From: Paenibacillus paridis
GTDB lineage: Bacteria > Bacillota > Bacilli > Paenibacillales > Paenibacillaceae
Direction: 5' to 3'
Assembly: GCF_006345825.1 (NCBI RefSeq)
Contig: NZ_VCIX01000085.1
Coordinates: 62,001-126,000, forward strand
Length of the DNA stretch: 64,000 nucleotides
Every line of letters begins with the position of its first letter. Position 1 is the first letter of the stretch. This document shows positions 1 through 7,859 of the stretch, piece by piece. The position numbers and the translations under genes are program-made. The notes beneath the pieces are model-generated. The model made no database searches. It was not told the origin of the DNA and saw only the letters and a list, made by a program, of their open reading frames with translations.

Positions 1-1
1 T

Positions 2-553
2 GAGCAGGGAGCCGGCAAGGGTGGTTTAACAGCTGTGGATGGGAAGGAAACTCCGCAAAAGGATAAGAGTCCATTGGTAGGCACAAATGGAATTTTGGAC
101 AAAGAGTGGAATCAGCCGCTTGAGGTTATTGTGGACAAATCTACCCACCGGCTGGCGGTTGTTCAAGGGAATATCATCGTTAGGAGCTATAAGGTAGGTC
201 TTGGCGGAGAGGAAACGCCGGAAGGAAGCTTCTATATCAGCGAAAAAGTGAAAAATCCGAATGGGAGCGACAATGGGATTTTTGGGAGCCGCGGCATGAC
301 GCTGTCGAATACGCTATATGCCATTCATGGGACGGATGAGCCGGGTAGCATTGGCAAGGATGAATCGCTTGGCTGCGTAAGGATGGGCAAAGAGGACGTA
401 GAAGAATTGTTCGACATGATTCCGCTTGGAACCATAGTAAAAATAAAAAACGGGACGCTTCCGTCCAAGGTACAGCAGCCAACAGAAAGATTCAAGCTGG
501 AGCCGCGCCAAAACGAAACCAATCCCGCAAAGGTATATAAATGGCTGACTTAA
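2..553 (+). CDS. L,D-transpeptidase (YkuD family), 5' end cut by window
   Basis: The reading frame is open to the left edge, so the true start lies outside; a GTG at 35 is internal or an alternative start. The product carries the YkuD catalytic core: an HGT followed about 20 residues later by SLGCVRM, the His and Cys motif of L,D-transpeptidases, which make 3-3 cross-links or attach substrates to peptidoglycan outside the membrane. The segment before it (EVIVDKSTHRLAVVQG) is the usual first strand of the domain. A LysM or signal region may lie upstream but cannot be seen. The last 30 residues are charged and probably disordered. The next gene points the other way. Confidence 0.9.
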   Translation, partial: EQGAGKGGLTAVDGKETPQKDKSPLVGTNGILDKEWNQPLEVIVDKSTHRLAVVQGNIIVRSYKVGLGGEETPEGSFYISEKVKNPNGSDNGIFGSRGMTLSNTLYAIHGTDEPGSIGKDESLGCVRMGKEDVEELFDMIPLGTIVKIKNGTLPSKVQQPTERFKLEPRQNETNPAKVYKWLT

Positions 554-559
554 TAGTAC

Positions 560-700
560 TTACGAAGTAAAGATCAGAAGCAACGCGATCGCTACGACTA
601 CAACGCCAACAATGGAGCCGATCCACGCCAGTGCTTTCTTGTTGACTTCATCCTTAGGTTTGGCTTTTATCGTTGCAGGTTTTCTTTTTGGAGAACTCAT
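560..700 (-). CDS. 46-residue single-span membrane protein of unknown function
   Basis: A short frame begins with ATG at 700, preceded by GAGGGG with about 9 bases spacing, and ends with TAA at 560. The first 25 residues are rich in Lys and Pro (starting MSSPKRKPATIKAK), then comes one hydrophobic helix (IGSIVGVVVVAIALLLIF) and a two-residue tail, so a basic cytoplasmic head on a membrane anchor is likely. A good promoter precedes it (746-774). I do not recognise a family. It is convergent with the transpeptidase, with the two stops about 7 bases apart. Confidence 0.6.
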   Translation of the reverse strand: MSSPKRKPATIKAKPKDEVNKKALAWIGSIVGVVVVAIALLLIFTS

Positions 701-745
701 CGACAATCAACCCCTCTATTTCATAATAATAATGATTATGATCCC

Positions 746-774
746 ATTGTAATCGTTTTCCGGACAAGCCGCAA
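746..774 (-). promoter_or_regulatory. SigA-type promoter for the 46-residue protein
   Basis: On the minus strand, TTGCGG (769-774) and TACAAT (746-751) are separated by exactly 17 bases. They lie about 45 bases upstream of the small gene's start. Confidence 0.5.
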
Positions 775-784
775 TATAATGGAT

Positions 785-817
785 GCTTGCACCCTTGGTG
801 CAGGCTCTTTTCTTTTT
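785..817 (+). terminator. Hairpin with T-rich tail ahead of pyrD
   Basis: A 9-bp stem, GCTTGCACC and GGTGCAGGC around a 3-base loop, is followed by TCTTTTCTTTTT. It has the form of an intrinsic terminator on the plus strand, but the upstream gene runs the other way, so it may attenuate pyrD transcription. A TATAAT at 775-780 would put a start site almost at the hairpin. I see no PyrR-type anti-antiterminator. Confidence 0.5.
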
Positions 818-874
818 GCTGCAAAAACGCTAAACTGTCAGATAGAACATATATCTGAGATCGGAGTGAGTAAG

Positions 875-1972
875 TTGCTTTATTCTTCAATTCTTAAGCC
901 TATTTTTTTCCGTATGGACCCTGAGAGAGCTCATCATCTAGTAATTGACGGCTTGGCAGCAGGGGGAGTCGTACCGGGACTGAACGGGCTGATGCATGCA
1001 ATGTACGGCGTAGCAGAGTCGCCGGAACTTGCAACCGAGTTGTTTGGCATTCATTTTCCTCATCCTGTAGGTTTGGCAGCTGGTCTAGATAAAAACGGCA
1101 AAGCCGCAGATGGCTTCTCAAGCGTTGGCTTTGGCTTCGCTGAAGTGGGTACTGTAACGCCGAAGGGACAAGCAGGCAATGAGCAACCGAGGTTATTCCG
1201 TCTTCCTTCGGACGAAGCCTTAATTAATCGAATGGGCTTTAACAATGAAGGCACAGCTGCAATGGCAGAAAAACTGTCACGTCGCAAAATCAATCGGATT
1301 CCAATTGCTGTCAATATCGGCAAAAACAAGACGACACCAAATGAGTTGGCACATGAGGATTATCAGACCTGCATTCGCGACCTCTATACATATGGCGATT
1401 TTTTTGTCGTCAATATCAGCTCGCCGAACACGCCGGATTTGCGTGATTTGCAGCACGGCGAAGAACTGAGAAATTTACTGAGCGCAGTAAAACAGGAAAT
1501 AAACGAGCAAGCGGCGAAAATAGGAAAGAAAGCAAAGCCCGTTCTGGTCAAAATCGCTCCAGACATGACAAGCGAACAGCTTGAGCTAACGGTGGGCACG
1601 ATAATGGAAAGCGGTGTGTCCGGCATTATCGCGACGAATACGACGTTGTCCCGGAAAGGACTCTCGCACGCGAACGCCGGCGAGTCTGGGGGCTTAAGCG
1701 GCAAGCCGCTTCGCGACCGCTCAACCGAGGTCATTCGAGCGGTGTACCGTCAGACCGGCGGACAGCTGCCGATCATAGGGTCTGGCGGCATTTTTACAGC
1801 GCAGGACGCATACGATAAAATCCGCGCAGGAGCTTCCCTGGTTGAGATTTATACCGCGCTTATTTACAAAGGACCAGGCGTGCTTAGGGAATTGACTAGC
1901 GGTCTGAAGGAATGTTTACGTAAGGATGGCTATCGTAATATCGCTGAAGCAGTCGGCGCAGATCACGTTTAA
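875..1972 (+). CDS. pyrD: Dihydroorotate dehydrogenase, quinone type (class 2)
   Basis: The product oxidises dihydroorotate to orotate in pyrimidine synthesis, passing electrons through FMN to membrane quinone. I chose TTG at 875 because GGAGTGAG lies just upstream and the resulting N-terminus (LYSSILKPIFFRMDPERAH) lines up with the amphipathic membrane-contacting helix of class 2 enzymes; the frame itself is open from 779. AAGLDKNG near residue 69 and NISSPNT near 180-186, which holds the class 2 catalytic Ser, are present, as is the GSGGI phosphate-binding loop near the end. At 365 residues it has normal length. The class 2 form is notable because Bacillus subtilis uses the NAD-linked class 1B enzyme. 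relQ follows after 17 bases. Confidence 0.93.
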   Translation: MLYSSILKPIFFRMDPERAHHLVIDGLAAGGVVPGLNGLMHAMYGVAESPELATELFGIHFPHPVGLAAGLDKNGKAADGFSSVGFGFAEVGTVTPKGQAGNEQPRLFRLPSDEALINRMGFNNEGTAAMAEKLSRRKINRIPIAVNIGKNKTTPNELAHEDYQTCIRDLYTYGDFFVVNISSPNTPDLRDLQHGEELRNLLSAVKQEINEQAAKIGKKAKPVLVKIAPDMTSEQLELTVGTIMESGVSGIIATNTTLSRKGLSHANAGESGGLSGKPLRDRSTEVIRAVYRQTGGQLPIIGSGGIFTAQDAYDKIRAGASLVEIYTALIYKGPGVLRELTSGLKECLRKDGYRNIAEAVGADHV

Positions 1973-1989
1973 GAACAGGAGGCGGCCGG

Positions 1990-2793
1990 ATGGACGGTAG
2001 AGACTGGAATCTTTTTTTACAGCCTTATGAACAAGCGGTTGAAGAACTGAAAGTGAAGTTTAAAACGATGCGGGTTGAACTGAAGATAAGAGAAGCATAC
2101 GCACCGATTGAATTTGTCACCGGCCGGGTGAAGCGCATTTCTAGCATTTTGGAAAAAGCCAAGCGCCTTAATGTCCCGTCAGATCAATTGGATAAAGGCA
2201 TTGAAGACATAGCAGGCATTCGGATTATGTGCCAGTTTGTTGACGATATCCACCGGGTCGCAAGCTTAATCCGGACGCGCAAGGATTTGACGCTTGTCTA
2301 TGAGAAGGATTATATTACGAATTTTAAGGATAGCGGCTATCGCAGCTACCATATGATTGTCGAATATCCCGTACAAACGGCGCTAGGCTACAAAATCGTA
2401 TTGGCTGAGATTCAGATTCGAACGCTTGCGATGAATTTTTGGGCAACCATCGAGCATTCCCTCAACTATAAGTTTAAGGAAAGCTTGCCAGAGGACGTGC
2501 GCGACCGCTTGAAGAAAGCGGCGGAAGCCGCATCGCAGCTCGATACGGAGATGACAAGCATCCGCAAGGAAATTTTGGATGCCCAGACCGAATTTGAGGA
2601 GCAGTCGAATGTCGTATCCAAGGTTTTGAGCGGCATACAGGATTTATATTTTTACCATCGCGTGCGCGAGGCCGCGCAGTTCCAAATGCGATTCAATGAA
2701 AAGTTTGAAAGAGAGGATTATCACGGGCTTAGCAAGCTCTCTCTCGATATTCAGGCAGCGATTGCAAAAGCCAAAAAAGCAAATCAAAACTAG
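1990..2793 (+). CDS. relQ: Small alarmone synthetase, RelQ/YjbM type
   Basis: This is a single-domain (p)ppGpp synthetase that transfers pyrophosphate from ATP to GDP or GTP in the stringent response. AGGAGG sits 9 bases before the ATG. Family signatures are clear: an N-terminal FLQPYEQAVEELKVK, IEFVTGRVK, DIAGIRIMCQFVDDI, KDSGYRSYH and the catalytic EIQIRTLAMNFWATIEH. There is no HD hydrolase and no TGS or ACT domain. At 267 residues it is about 55 longer than B. subtilis YjbM; the extra part is a helical C-terminal tail. It probably shares a transcript with pyrD, which would place a GTP-consuming alarmone enzyme beside nucleotide synthesis. Confidence 0.9.
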   Translation: MDGRDWNLFLQPYEQAVEELKVKFKTMRVELKIREAYAPIEFVTGRVKRISSILEKAKRLNVPSDQLDKGIEDIAGIRIMCQFVDDIHRVASLIRTRKDLTLVYEKDYITNFKDSGYRSYHMIVEYPVQTALGYKIVLAEIQIRTLAMNFWATIEHSLNYKFKESLPEDVRDRLKKAAEAASQLDTEMTSIRKEILDAQTEFEEQSNVVSKVLSGIQDLYFYHRVREAAQFQMRFNEKFEREDYHGLSKLSLDIQAAIAKAKKANQN

Positions 2794-2837
2794 TCGTAGG
2801 CGGGTTTGCCTGCTCAAATGAAAACATTAGGTGTCTT

Positions 2838-2870
2838 GGCAGCGGGAAAGCTGCCTTGATGCCTTTATTT
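2838..2870 (+). terminator. Weak hairpin after relQ
   Basis: GGCAGC and GCTGCC form a 6-bp stem around a 6-base loop, followed by TTGATGCCTTTATTTTG. The T tract is interrupted, so this is only a possible terminator. Confidence 0.3.
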
Positions 2871-2924
2871 TGTATGTGCGGCCCAAATGTGGCATTCACC
2901 GAGAGGGAAACTACCGAAGGCATG

Positions 2925-2973
2925 AAAAACGGCTGCCATGCAAAGTTCAGTCGAACCTGCGGAGCAGCCGTTT
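2925..2973 (-). terminator. Terminator for the thioredoxin/PCYCGC pair
   Basis: AAACGGCTGC (2927-2936) and GCAGCCGTTT (2964-2973) form a 10-bp stem; on the minus strand it is followed by TTTTTC. The loop is large, about 27 bases. It sits in the convergent gap after relQ. Confidence 0.5.
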
Positions 2974-2998
2974 GGAGAAAAACAATAGAAAGGCAAGA

Positions 2999-3535
2999 CT
3001 AGTCGCTGGATTTCTTTGGCTTGTAAGCAGCGTCTATGGCTTCTCGTATCTCATCAGCCGTCTTGCCTTGCTTGCTTAAGGCGATAACTTCTTCCATCTC
3101 TTTCTTGCAGATGCCGCAGCTGGTACTGTGGTTCGTCCAGGTTACGGCTCCTTCATCCGCAGGATGCTCGGCGACATAACAGCGCAGAAGCGAGTCATGC
3201 GGGGTTTCAACTGCAAGGCCATCCGAACAGCCGCAATAGCAGGTCACGCCGCTCATAATGTCAGCATGGGCGTGTACAGCTTTGTATAAATCGCTTGTAT
3301 GCGGCGTGTAGTCAGAGAGAAATCCGGGTAGCTTGTCAAACGATTCCGTCGTCTGCCAAGTTTCGGAGCCGTGCTGGTGCTCGGCTCCGGATTTGTCATC
3401 GCTTGCGAGGCCGCAGGCGGTGAGCAGGGTTATGAATGCAAATGCCAGCAGCAGGCCGTACATGATGCCGCGAATCCGAGAGTGCTTCCGGTACTCGGCA
3501 ATCTGTTCCTCCGATAAGCGCTGGCGCTTCATCAT
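2999..3535 (-). CDS. PCYCGC-motif putative lipoprotein
   Basis: A 178-residue protein with a hydrophobic N-terminal segment ending in LLTAC (Cys41), a plausible lipobox after an unusually long basic lead of about 24 residues. The exported part has CYCGC at 99-103 and CGIC at 140-143 plus further Cys and His residues, matching the family defined by a PCYCGC motif; its function is unknown, and metal or haem binding or a redox role are guesses. Its ATG overlaps the stop codon of the upstream thioredoxin-like gene (ATGA), which indicates translational coupling and suggests the two act together on the outer face of the membrane. Confidence 0.8.
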   Translation of the reverse strand: MMKRQRLSEEQIAEYRKHSRIRGIMYGLLLAFAFITLLTACGLASDDKSGAEHQHGSETWQTTESFDKLPGFLSDYTPHTSDLYKAVHAHADIMSGVTCYCGCSDGLAVETPHDSLLRCYVAEHPADEGAVTWTNHSTSCGICKKEMEEVIALSKQGKTADEIREAIDAAYKPKKSSD

Positions 3536-4047
3536 TTGCTCTCAGCTCCGGAGTATTTGTTGAAGAATGCCCGGAAATCCTCAAGCGAATAGCCGGATGT
3601 TCCTGCCTCGGCAAGTCCGCCCTCTAGCTTATCGATTTGAACGCCGTCCTTGAAATAAGCAAGCGTTGGCGTGTATTCTACATTATATTTATTGAAGTAA
3701 GAAGGGAATTCTCTTAAGTTAAACTGAGGCAGATCAATGCCCAGTTCATCTACCAGCGGCATGAGCTGCGGCGTTGTTTTTTGGCAATGCGGGCAATCAG
3801 AAGCAAATAGATAGACAAAGAAACTTTCCTTATCTGCGACCTTCTTGTCCAATACAGCCGGTAATATGATATTCTGATAGTTAGGATCGTCAAGCTGCTT
3901 GCGCGTTTCCGGATTTAGCTGTGATACAGGCTTGTCATAAAGGGCGTTTACTTTACCGCTGTTGTTCAGCAAGGCAATTAATCCGAATAAAATAACGACA
4001 ACTCCGATATACACATAGACCATACTGACTTTCTTTTTCTTTTTCAT
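3532..4047 (-). CDS. Membrane-anchored thioredoxin-like protein (CPHC)
   Basis: The 171-residue product has a lysine-rich start, one membrane span at about residues 8-27 and an extracytoplasmic thioredoxin fold with active-site CPHC at 85-88 and a later cis-Pro region (VEYTPTLAYF). It is probably a thiol-disulfide oxidoreductase. The frame is open from ATG 4104, but I chose ATG 4047 because GGAGG lies 11 bases upstream and the likely promoter (4121-4150) would leave under 10 bases of leader for the earlier ATG. It overlaps the PCYCGC gene by 4 bases. Confidence 0.82.
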   Translation of the reverse strand: MKKKKKVSMVYVYIGVVVILFGLIALLNNSGKVNALYDKPVSQLNPETRKQLDDPNYQNIILPAVLDKKVADKESFFVYLFASDCPHCQKTTPQLMPLVDELGIDLPQFNLREFPSYFNKYNVEYTPTLAYFKDGVQIDKLEGGLAEAGTSGYSLEDFRAFFNKYSGAESK

Positions 4048-4120
4048 TTGTGCGGCTACCTCCGAAACGTTTTTTTTGACGGACAGGCGTTTTCTAGGCA
4101 GCATGTCCTTACTTTAATAT

Positions 4121-4150
4121 ATTATATAACAAAGCTATACTCGTATGTAA
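4121..4150 (-). promoter_or_regulatory. Promoter for the thioredoxin/PCYCGC operon
   Basis: On the minus strand TTACAT (4145-4150) and TATAAT (4121-4126) are 18 bases apart. The gene starts about 70 bases further on. Confidence 0.5.
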
Positions 4151-4190
4151 GAGCCTAAACATCATCGCAGATTGGCAGGAGGAAATGGGT

Positions 4191-5846
4191 ATGATCGGCA
4201 ATTTGCCTCGTAAATTCACGGAAAAAATGGAAATGCTGCTCCAAGAGGAATATGACAATTTTATGTCATCCTATGCAGCCCCAAGAGTATACGGTCTGAG
4301 AATCAACCGTTTGAAGCTCGATGCTGCGCAGTGGAGAGAGCTATCTCCATTAGGCGCAGGGACGCGTCCAATTCCATGGGCGCCAGACGGGCTGTATTAT
4401 GCCGAGGGAGAGCGTCCGGGCAAGCATCCTCATTACCATGCAGGCCTTTATTATATTCAAGAGCCAAGCGCAATGGCGCCTGTCGAATTGCTGGACGTGC
4501 AGCCGGGTCAGCGAGTGCTGGATTTGTGTGCCGCGCCAGGCGGAAAATCAACGCAAATCGCCGGGAAGCTCCAAGGAAGCGGTGTGCTTGTTACAAACGA
4601 TAATGCGCGGGAACGAACCAAGGCACTGGCCAAAAATATCGAGCTAGCCGGCGTCCGAAATGCAGTGGTGCTCAATGAGGAACCAGAGGCGATTGCTGCT
4701 GTCTTCCCGCAATGGTTCGATCGGATACTTGTCGACGCGCCTTGCTCAGGCGAAGGGATGTTCCGTAAAGACGAATCAATGATCGCGGATTGGGAGAAGC
4801 ATTCCATCGAACGATGCTCTGTCATGCAGCGTGATATTTTGCGACATGCATCAGCGATGCTTGCGCCCGGGGGGCGAATCGTTTATTCCACCTGCACCTT
4901 CTCGCCCGAAGAGAACGAGCAGCAGATCGCCACTTTCCTCGCAGAGCATGATGATTTCGATATCGAGCCAGTACCGCAGCAATTTGGATGGCAGGCGGGC
5001 CGAGCGGATTTAGCCGCAGACACGGCGCAGCTTGGTTTAGAGCGGCTTCAATCAATTAACGGTACAGTAAGGCTGTGGCCGCATTTGATTGAAGGTGAAG
5101 GCCACTACGCCGCAGTGCTTATACGCAGAGGGCAGCGTGAACAACAAGAAACCGATGAGATTCTTCATGCCGGGCCACGAACTCGCCCATCGGCGCCAGG
5201 AGTATCCGGCAGACTGAAGCGGGAGTCGCAGTCAAATGGAATTAAGAAACAAGAGAAAAAGCATGACTACAGAGATGAGCGGCGCGCAGCCAAACGACAG
5301 ACCCGTAATGATTGGGAGAATGCTTCTTCCCATCATGCCATAAAATCCTGTGCCAGCGGCAGCGTTCGAGTTGACAACAACCAAGTTACCGTAGAGGTGG
5401 CGTCACCAGTTGAACTCTGGAGCCAGCATGCGGAGCAGTTCGCGGCTGGTGCGCTTTCCTGGCCAGGCCGTGCGGTTGCCTATGGATCGCGCGTCTACAT
5501 TCAGCCGGAAGAAGTGCCCCCGCTCGATGGTCTGAGAGTTGTTAGAGCGGGATGGTACGTGGGTGAGGCCGTTCGCGGACGCTTCGAGCCATCGCATCCC
5601 CTTGCAATGGGGCTTACACGGGAAGCAGCGGTGCGCTCGGTGAACTGGAGCTCGACAGACGAGCAGACGATTCGATTTCTAAAGGGTGAAACCTTGTTTG
5701 TGGAGGAATCGGCTGTCCAAGTGAAAGAAGGCGAACCGTCGAAGGGCTATATCTTGGTTTGTACAGACGGCTATCCGATTGGCTGGGGGAAATATGCCGG
5801 AGGCATGATCAAAAACGAGCTGCCGGCAGGATGGAGATGGGTGTAG
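4191..5846 (+). CDS. RsmF/NOP2-Sun family rRNA m5C methyltransferase
   Basis: The product is a SAM-dependent cytosine-5 RNA methyltransferase, probably acting on 16S rRNA. CAAPGGKST is SAM motif I, and VDAPCSGEG and STCTFSPEEN hold the two catalytic cysteines (about residues 185 and 235). Residues about 405-551 match the C-terminal RsmF RNA-binding region, with a G-x-Y-I/V-like beta structure and WGKYAGGMIKN near the end. Between them, residues about 314-398 form a charged, low-complexity linker rich in Lys, Arg and Gln that looks disordered. I chose ATG 4191 because AGGAGG is 8 bases upstream; ATG 4185 would be only 2 bases from it. The next gene starts one base after the stop. Confidence 0.88.
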   Translation: MIGNLPRKFTEKMEMLLQEEYDNFMSSYAAPRVYGLRINRLKLDAAQWRELSPLGAGTRPIPWAPDGLYYAEGERPGKHPHYHAGLYYIQEPSAMAPVELLDVQPGQRVLDLCAAPGGKSTQIAGKLQGSGVLVTNDNARERTKALAKNIELAGVRNAVVLNEEPEAIAAVFPQWFDRILVDAPCSGEGMFRKDESMIADWEKHSIERCSVMQRDILRHASAMLAPGGRIVYSTCTFSPEENEQQIATFLAEHDDFDIEPVPQQFGWQAGRADLAADTAQLGLERLQSINGTVRLWPHLIEGEGHYAAVLIRRGQREQQETDEILHAGPRTRPSAPGVSGRLKRESQSNGIKKQEKKHDYRDERRAAKRQTRNDWENASSHHAIKSCASGSVRVDNNQVTVEVASPVELWSQHAEQFAAGALSWPGRAVAYGSRVYIQPEEVPPLDGLRVVRAGWYVGEAVRGRFEPSHPLAMGLTREAAVRSVNWSSTDEQTIRFLKGETLFVEESAVQVKEGEPSKGYILVCTDGYPIGWGKYAGGMIKNELPAGWRWV

Positions 5847-5847
5847 G

Positions 5848-6594
5848 ATGAGCAAAAAAATTCGAATCGACAAGCTGCTTGCCCATATGGGCCTAGGCAC
5901 GCGCAGCGAGATAAAGAAAGCGGTAAAGTTCGGTAAGGTGACGTTGGCAGGCAAGGTGATCAAGGATAGCGGCATCATCGTTGACCAGGATACATCGGAG
6001 GTTGCTTTTGAAGGTGTGCCGGTGATTTATAGGGACGTCGTGTATTTTATGCTCAATAAGCCACGAGGAGTTATTTCGGCAACGGAGGACGGGCGCGAGC
6101 GTACGGTCATCGACCTGCTGGAGTCGCAGGACCGATTGCGCGAGCCGTTCCCGGTTGGCCGGCTGGATAAGGATACGGTAGGTCTGCTGCTGCTGACGAA
6201 TGACGGCCAGCTGGCACACGAACTGCTATCCCCACGCAAGCATGTAGCCAAGACATACGAAGCGATTGTCCAAGGGAATGTAGGAGAGACAGACAAAGAG
6301 CAGTTTTCTATTGGTGTTACGCTCGACGACGGTTACGTCACATTGCCTGCTGTGCTTGAAATTATAGGACAGGAAGAAAGGGAGGATGGAACGTTCTCCA
6401 GCATTTCGCTGACAATCATGGAAGGAAAGTTCCATCAGGTAAAAAGAATGTTTGAAGCAGTAGGGAAAACGGTCGTCTACTTGAAAAGAGTGTCTATGGG
6501 ACCTCTCGCGTTGGATGAATCGCTGCCGGAGGGCTCTTACCGGGAACTCACCTTGGAAGAAGTGGAACTGCTTCGGGCACATAAACGAAAATAG
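5848..6594 (+). CDS. RsuA-family rRNA pseudouridine synthase
   Basis: An S4 RNA-binding domain (about 1-60; RIDKLLAHMGLGTRSE) precedes an RsuA/RluB-type catalytic domain with VYFMLNKPRGVIS and GRLDKDTVGLLLLTNDG, where the Asp of GRLDKDT is catalytic. The 248-residue length is typical of RsuA, and uridine 516 of 16S rRNA is the likely target, though 23S-acting relatives look similar. Starting right after the RNA m5C methyltransferase stop, it forms a two-gene rRNA modification operon with it. Confidence 0.88.
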   Translation: MSKKIRIDKLLAHMGLGTRSEIKKAVKFGKVTLAGKVIKDSGIIVDQDTSEVAFEGVPVIYRDVVYFMLNKPRGVISATEDGRERTVIDLLESQDRLREPFPVGRLDKDTVGLLLLTNDGQLAHELLSPRKHVAKTYEAIVQGNVGETDKEQFSIGVTLDDGYVTLPAVLEIIGQEEREDGTFSSISLTIMEGKFHQVKRMFEAVGKTVVYLKRVSMGPLALDESLPEGSYRELTLEEVELLRAHKRK

Positions 6595-6635
6595 GAACAA
6601 TAACCATACAAAGAGACAATAATTGGAGTGAGACG

Positions 6636-7433
6636 ATGAGCTTGCAATACGATTTAATTGCATTAGATGTTGATGGAACGCTGTTGACCGACGATCATGT
6701 ACTAACGAAAGCGATCCGCGAAACGGTTCACGAGGCTGCTGGACGCGGTGCTCAAATCGTGCTGTGCACGGGCCGCGGCCCGTCAGGAGCGCTTCCGATT
6801 TTGGAAGAGCTTGGTCTGGGCGGTACAGTCATTACGCATAATGGAGCCGCAACGATTAATTCGGACGACCGGTCGGTTATCCATCAGTTTGATATGATTC
6901 CGGAACATTTGATTGATTTCGTAGTTTATTGCCGTGATCGCGCGATCCATTTTGATTTAAATACGGCCTTTGAAATGATGGTAGAGAGCATGACGCCTGA
7001 AGCTGAACTTATGTATGGCCGCTATCAAGCGAAGCCTTCTATACAGGACTTTCGGTTAGCGCTGCCTAGCGGTCTCGTGAAATTTACGGTTTTTGGCAGC
7101 AAGGAACAAATGGACACGGTTCAAACGGAATGGGCAAGCTGGCCGCAAACTCTTCACTCGATAAGAAGCGGAGATTACTTCATCGACGTTCATCACGCGG
7201 AGGCTAATAAAGGAAGAGCATTGGAACAGTTGGCTGCAATCCGGGGCATTGACCGAAGCCGCATCCTTGCCATAGGCAATTATTATAATGATATTACCAT
7301 GCTGCAATTTGCAGGAATGGGCATTGCGATGGGCAATTCTCCGGAGCAGGTGAAGCTGGCAGCCAAAGCGGTTGCCCCTTCCAACAGCGAGGACGGAGTT
7401 GCGCGAGCGCTGCGCGAATATGCATGGACTTAA
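6636..7433 (+). CDS. Cof-type HAD phosphatase
   Basis: HAD motif I LDVDGTLLTDD is at the N-terminus, CTGRGPSGA follows, and the C-terminal ILAIGNYYNDITMLQFAG corresponds to motif IV with NYYND where the family more often has GDxxND. The 265 residues and the large C2 cap fit the Cof/YbjI group, which dephosphorylates sugar phosphates or flavin precursors; the substrate cannot be read from the sequence. A GGAG Shine-Dalgarno precedes the ATG and a strong terminator follows. Confidence 0.85.
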   Translation: MSLQYDLIALDVDGTLLTDDHVLTKAIRETVHEAAGRGAQIVLCTGRGPSGALPILEELGLGGTVITHNGAATINSDDRSVIHQFDMIPEHLIDFVVYCRDRAIHFDLNTAFEMMVESMTPEAELMYGRYQAKPSIQDFRLALPSGLVKFTVFGSKEQMDTVQTEWASWPQTLHSIRSGDYFIDVHHAEANKGRALEQLAAIRGIDRSRILAIGNYYNDITMLQFAGMGIAMGNSPEQVKLAAKAVAPSNSEDGVARALREYAWT

Positions 7434-7439
7434 GTCGCA

Positions 7440-7475
7440 AAAAAACCGCCAGAGCGCAGTGCTCGGCGGTTTTTT
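7440..7475 (+). terminator. Intrinsic terminator after the HAD gene
   Basis: AAAAACCGCC and GGCGGTTTTT flank an inner GAGC/GCTC stem, ending in a T tract. The stem is symmetric, so it can also stop transcription from the convergent YjcZ gene. Confidence 0.85.
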
Positions 7476-7496
7476 GCTATAATGAGCATTTTACGA

Positions 7497-7589
7497 TCAG
7501 TAGAGAACGGATCTAGAGATAATGACCAGAAGAATGAACAATACCAAAATTACGCCAATCGACGTAAAGCCTCCATGTACACCGGACAT
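7497..7589 (-). CDS. YjcZ-family sporulation peptide (30 residues)
   Basis: ATG at 7589 is preceded by AGGGGG with 7 bases spacing; TGA ends at 7497. The product begins MSGVHGGFTSIG and continues as one hydrophobic helix (VILVLFILLVII) with a short tail. A Gly-rich head then ILVLFILLVII is the hallmark of YjcZ-family small proteins, which are linked to spores in Bacillus; their function is unclear. It ends against the terminator at 7440-7475. Confidence 0.75.
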   Translation of the reverse strand: MSGVHGGFTSIGVILVLFILLVIISRSVLY

Positions 7590-7666
7590 GCCAATTCCCC
7601 CTATTCATCATTTTCCGACTGCGGGATGCTGCGTGAATGGGGTAGTTCCCGCTGTTCGGTATAGGG

Positions 7667-7675
7667 TATTGTATG
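7667..7675 (-). promoter_or_regulatory. Possible sporulation -10 element for the YjcZ gene
   Basis: The minus strand reads CATACAATA, which fits both the SigE (CATACA-T) and SigK (CATA---TA) -10 consensus. I could not find a convincing -35 at the right distance, so this is tentative. Confidence 0.3.
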
Positions 7676-7796
7676 TCAAAATGTCCCGATTCGATTGGAC
7701 ATTTGTCTCGGTTTACAGGCAATTAGGCATATGTCTTGGAGGGGAATATACCCTCTTTGAAGGAAAAGATTGTCGTAGCAGAGTGGACTGCTAGAT

Positions 7797-7844
7797 CAAA
7801 AAAAGCGGATTTCGCAGGGCAGGAGCTGCCGTGCAAAATCCGCT
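7797..7844 (-). terminator. Terminator after the DEAD-box helicase gene
   Basis: On the minus strand AGCGGATTT and AAATCCGCT enclose a GC-rich inner stem and are followed by seven Ts. Confidence 0.85.
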
Positions 7845-7859
7845 CTTTCATGTACGATA

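Noticed and set aside
747..780. Plus-strand promoter TTGTAA-TATAAT ahead of pyrD
   Set aside because: The spacing is 22 bases, too long for SigA; the same bases make a well-spaced promoter on the minus strand.
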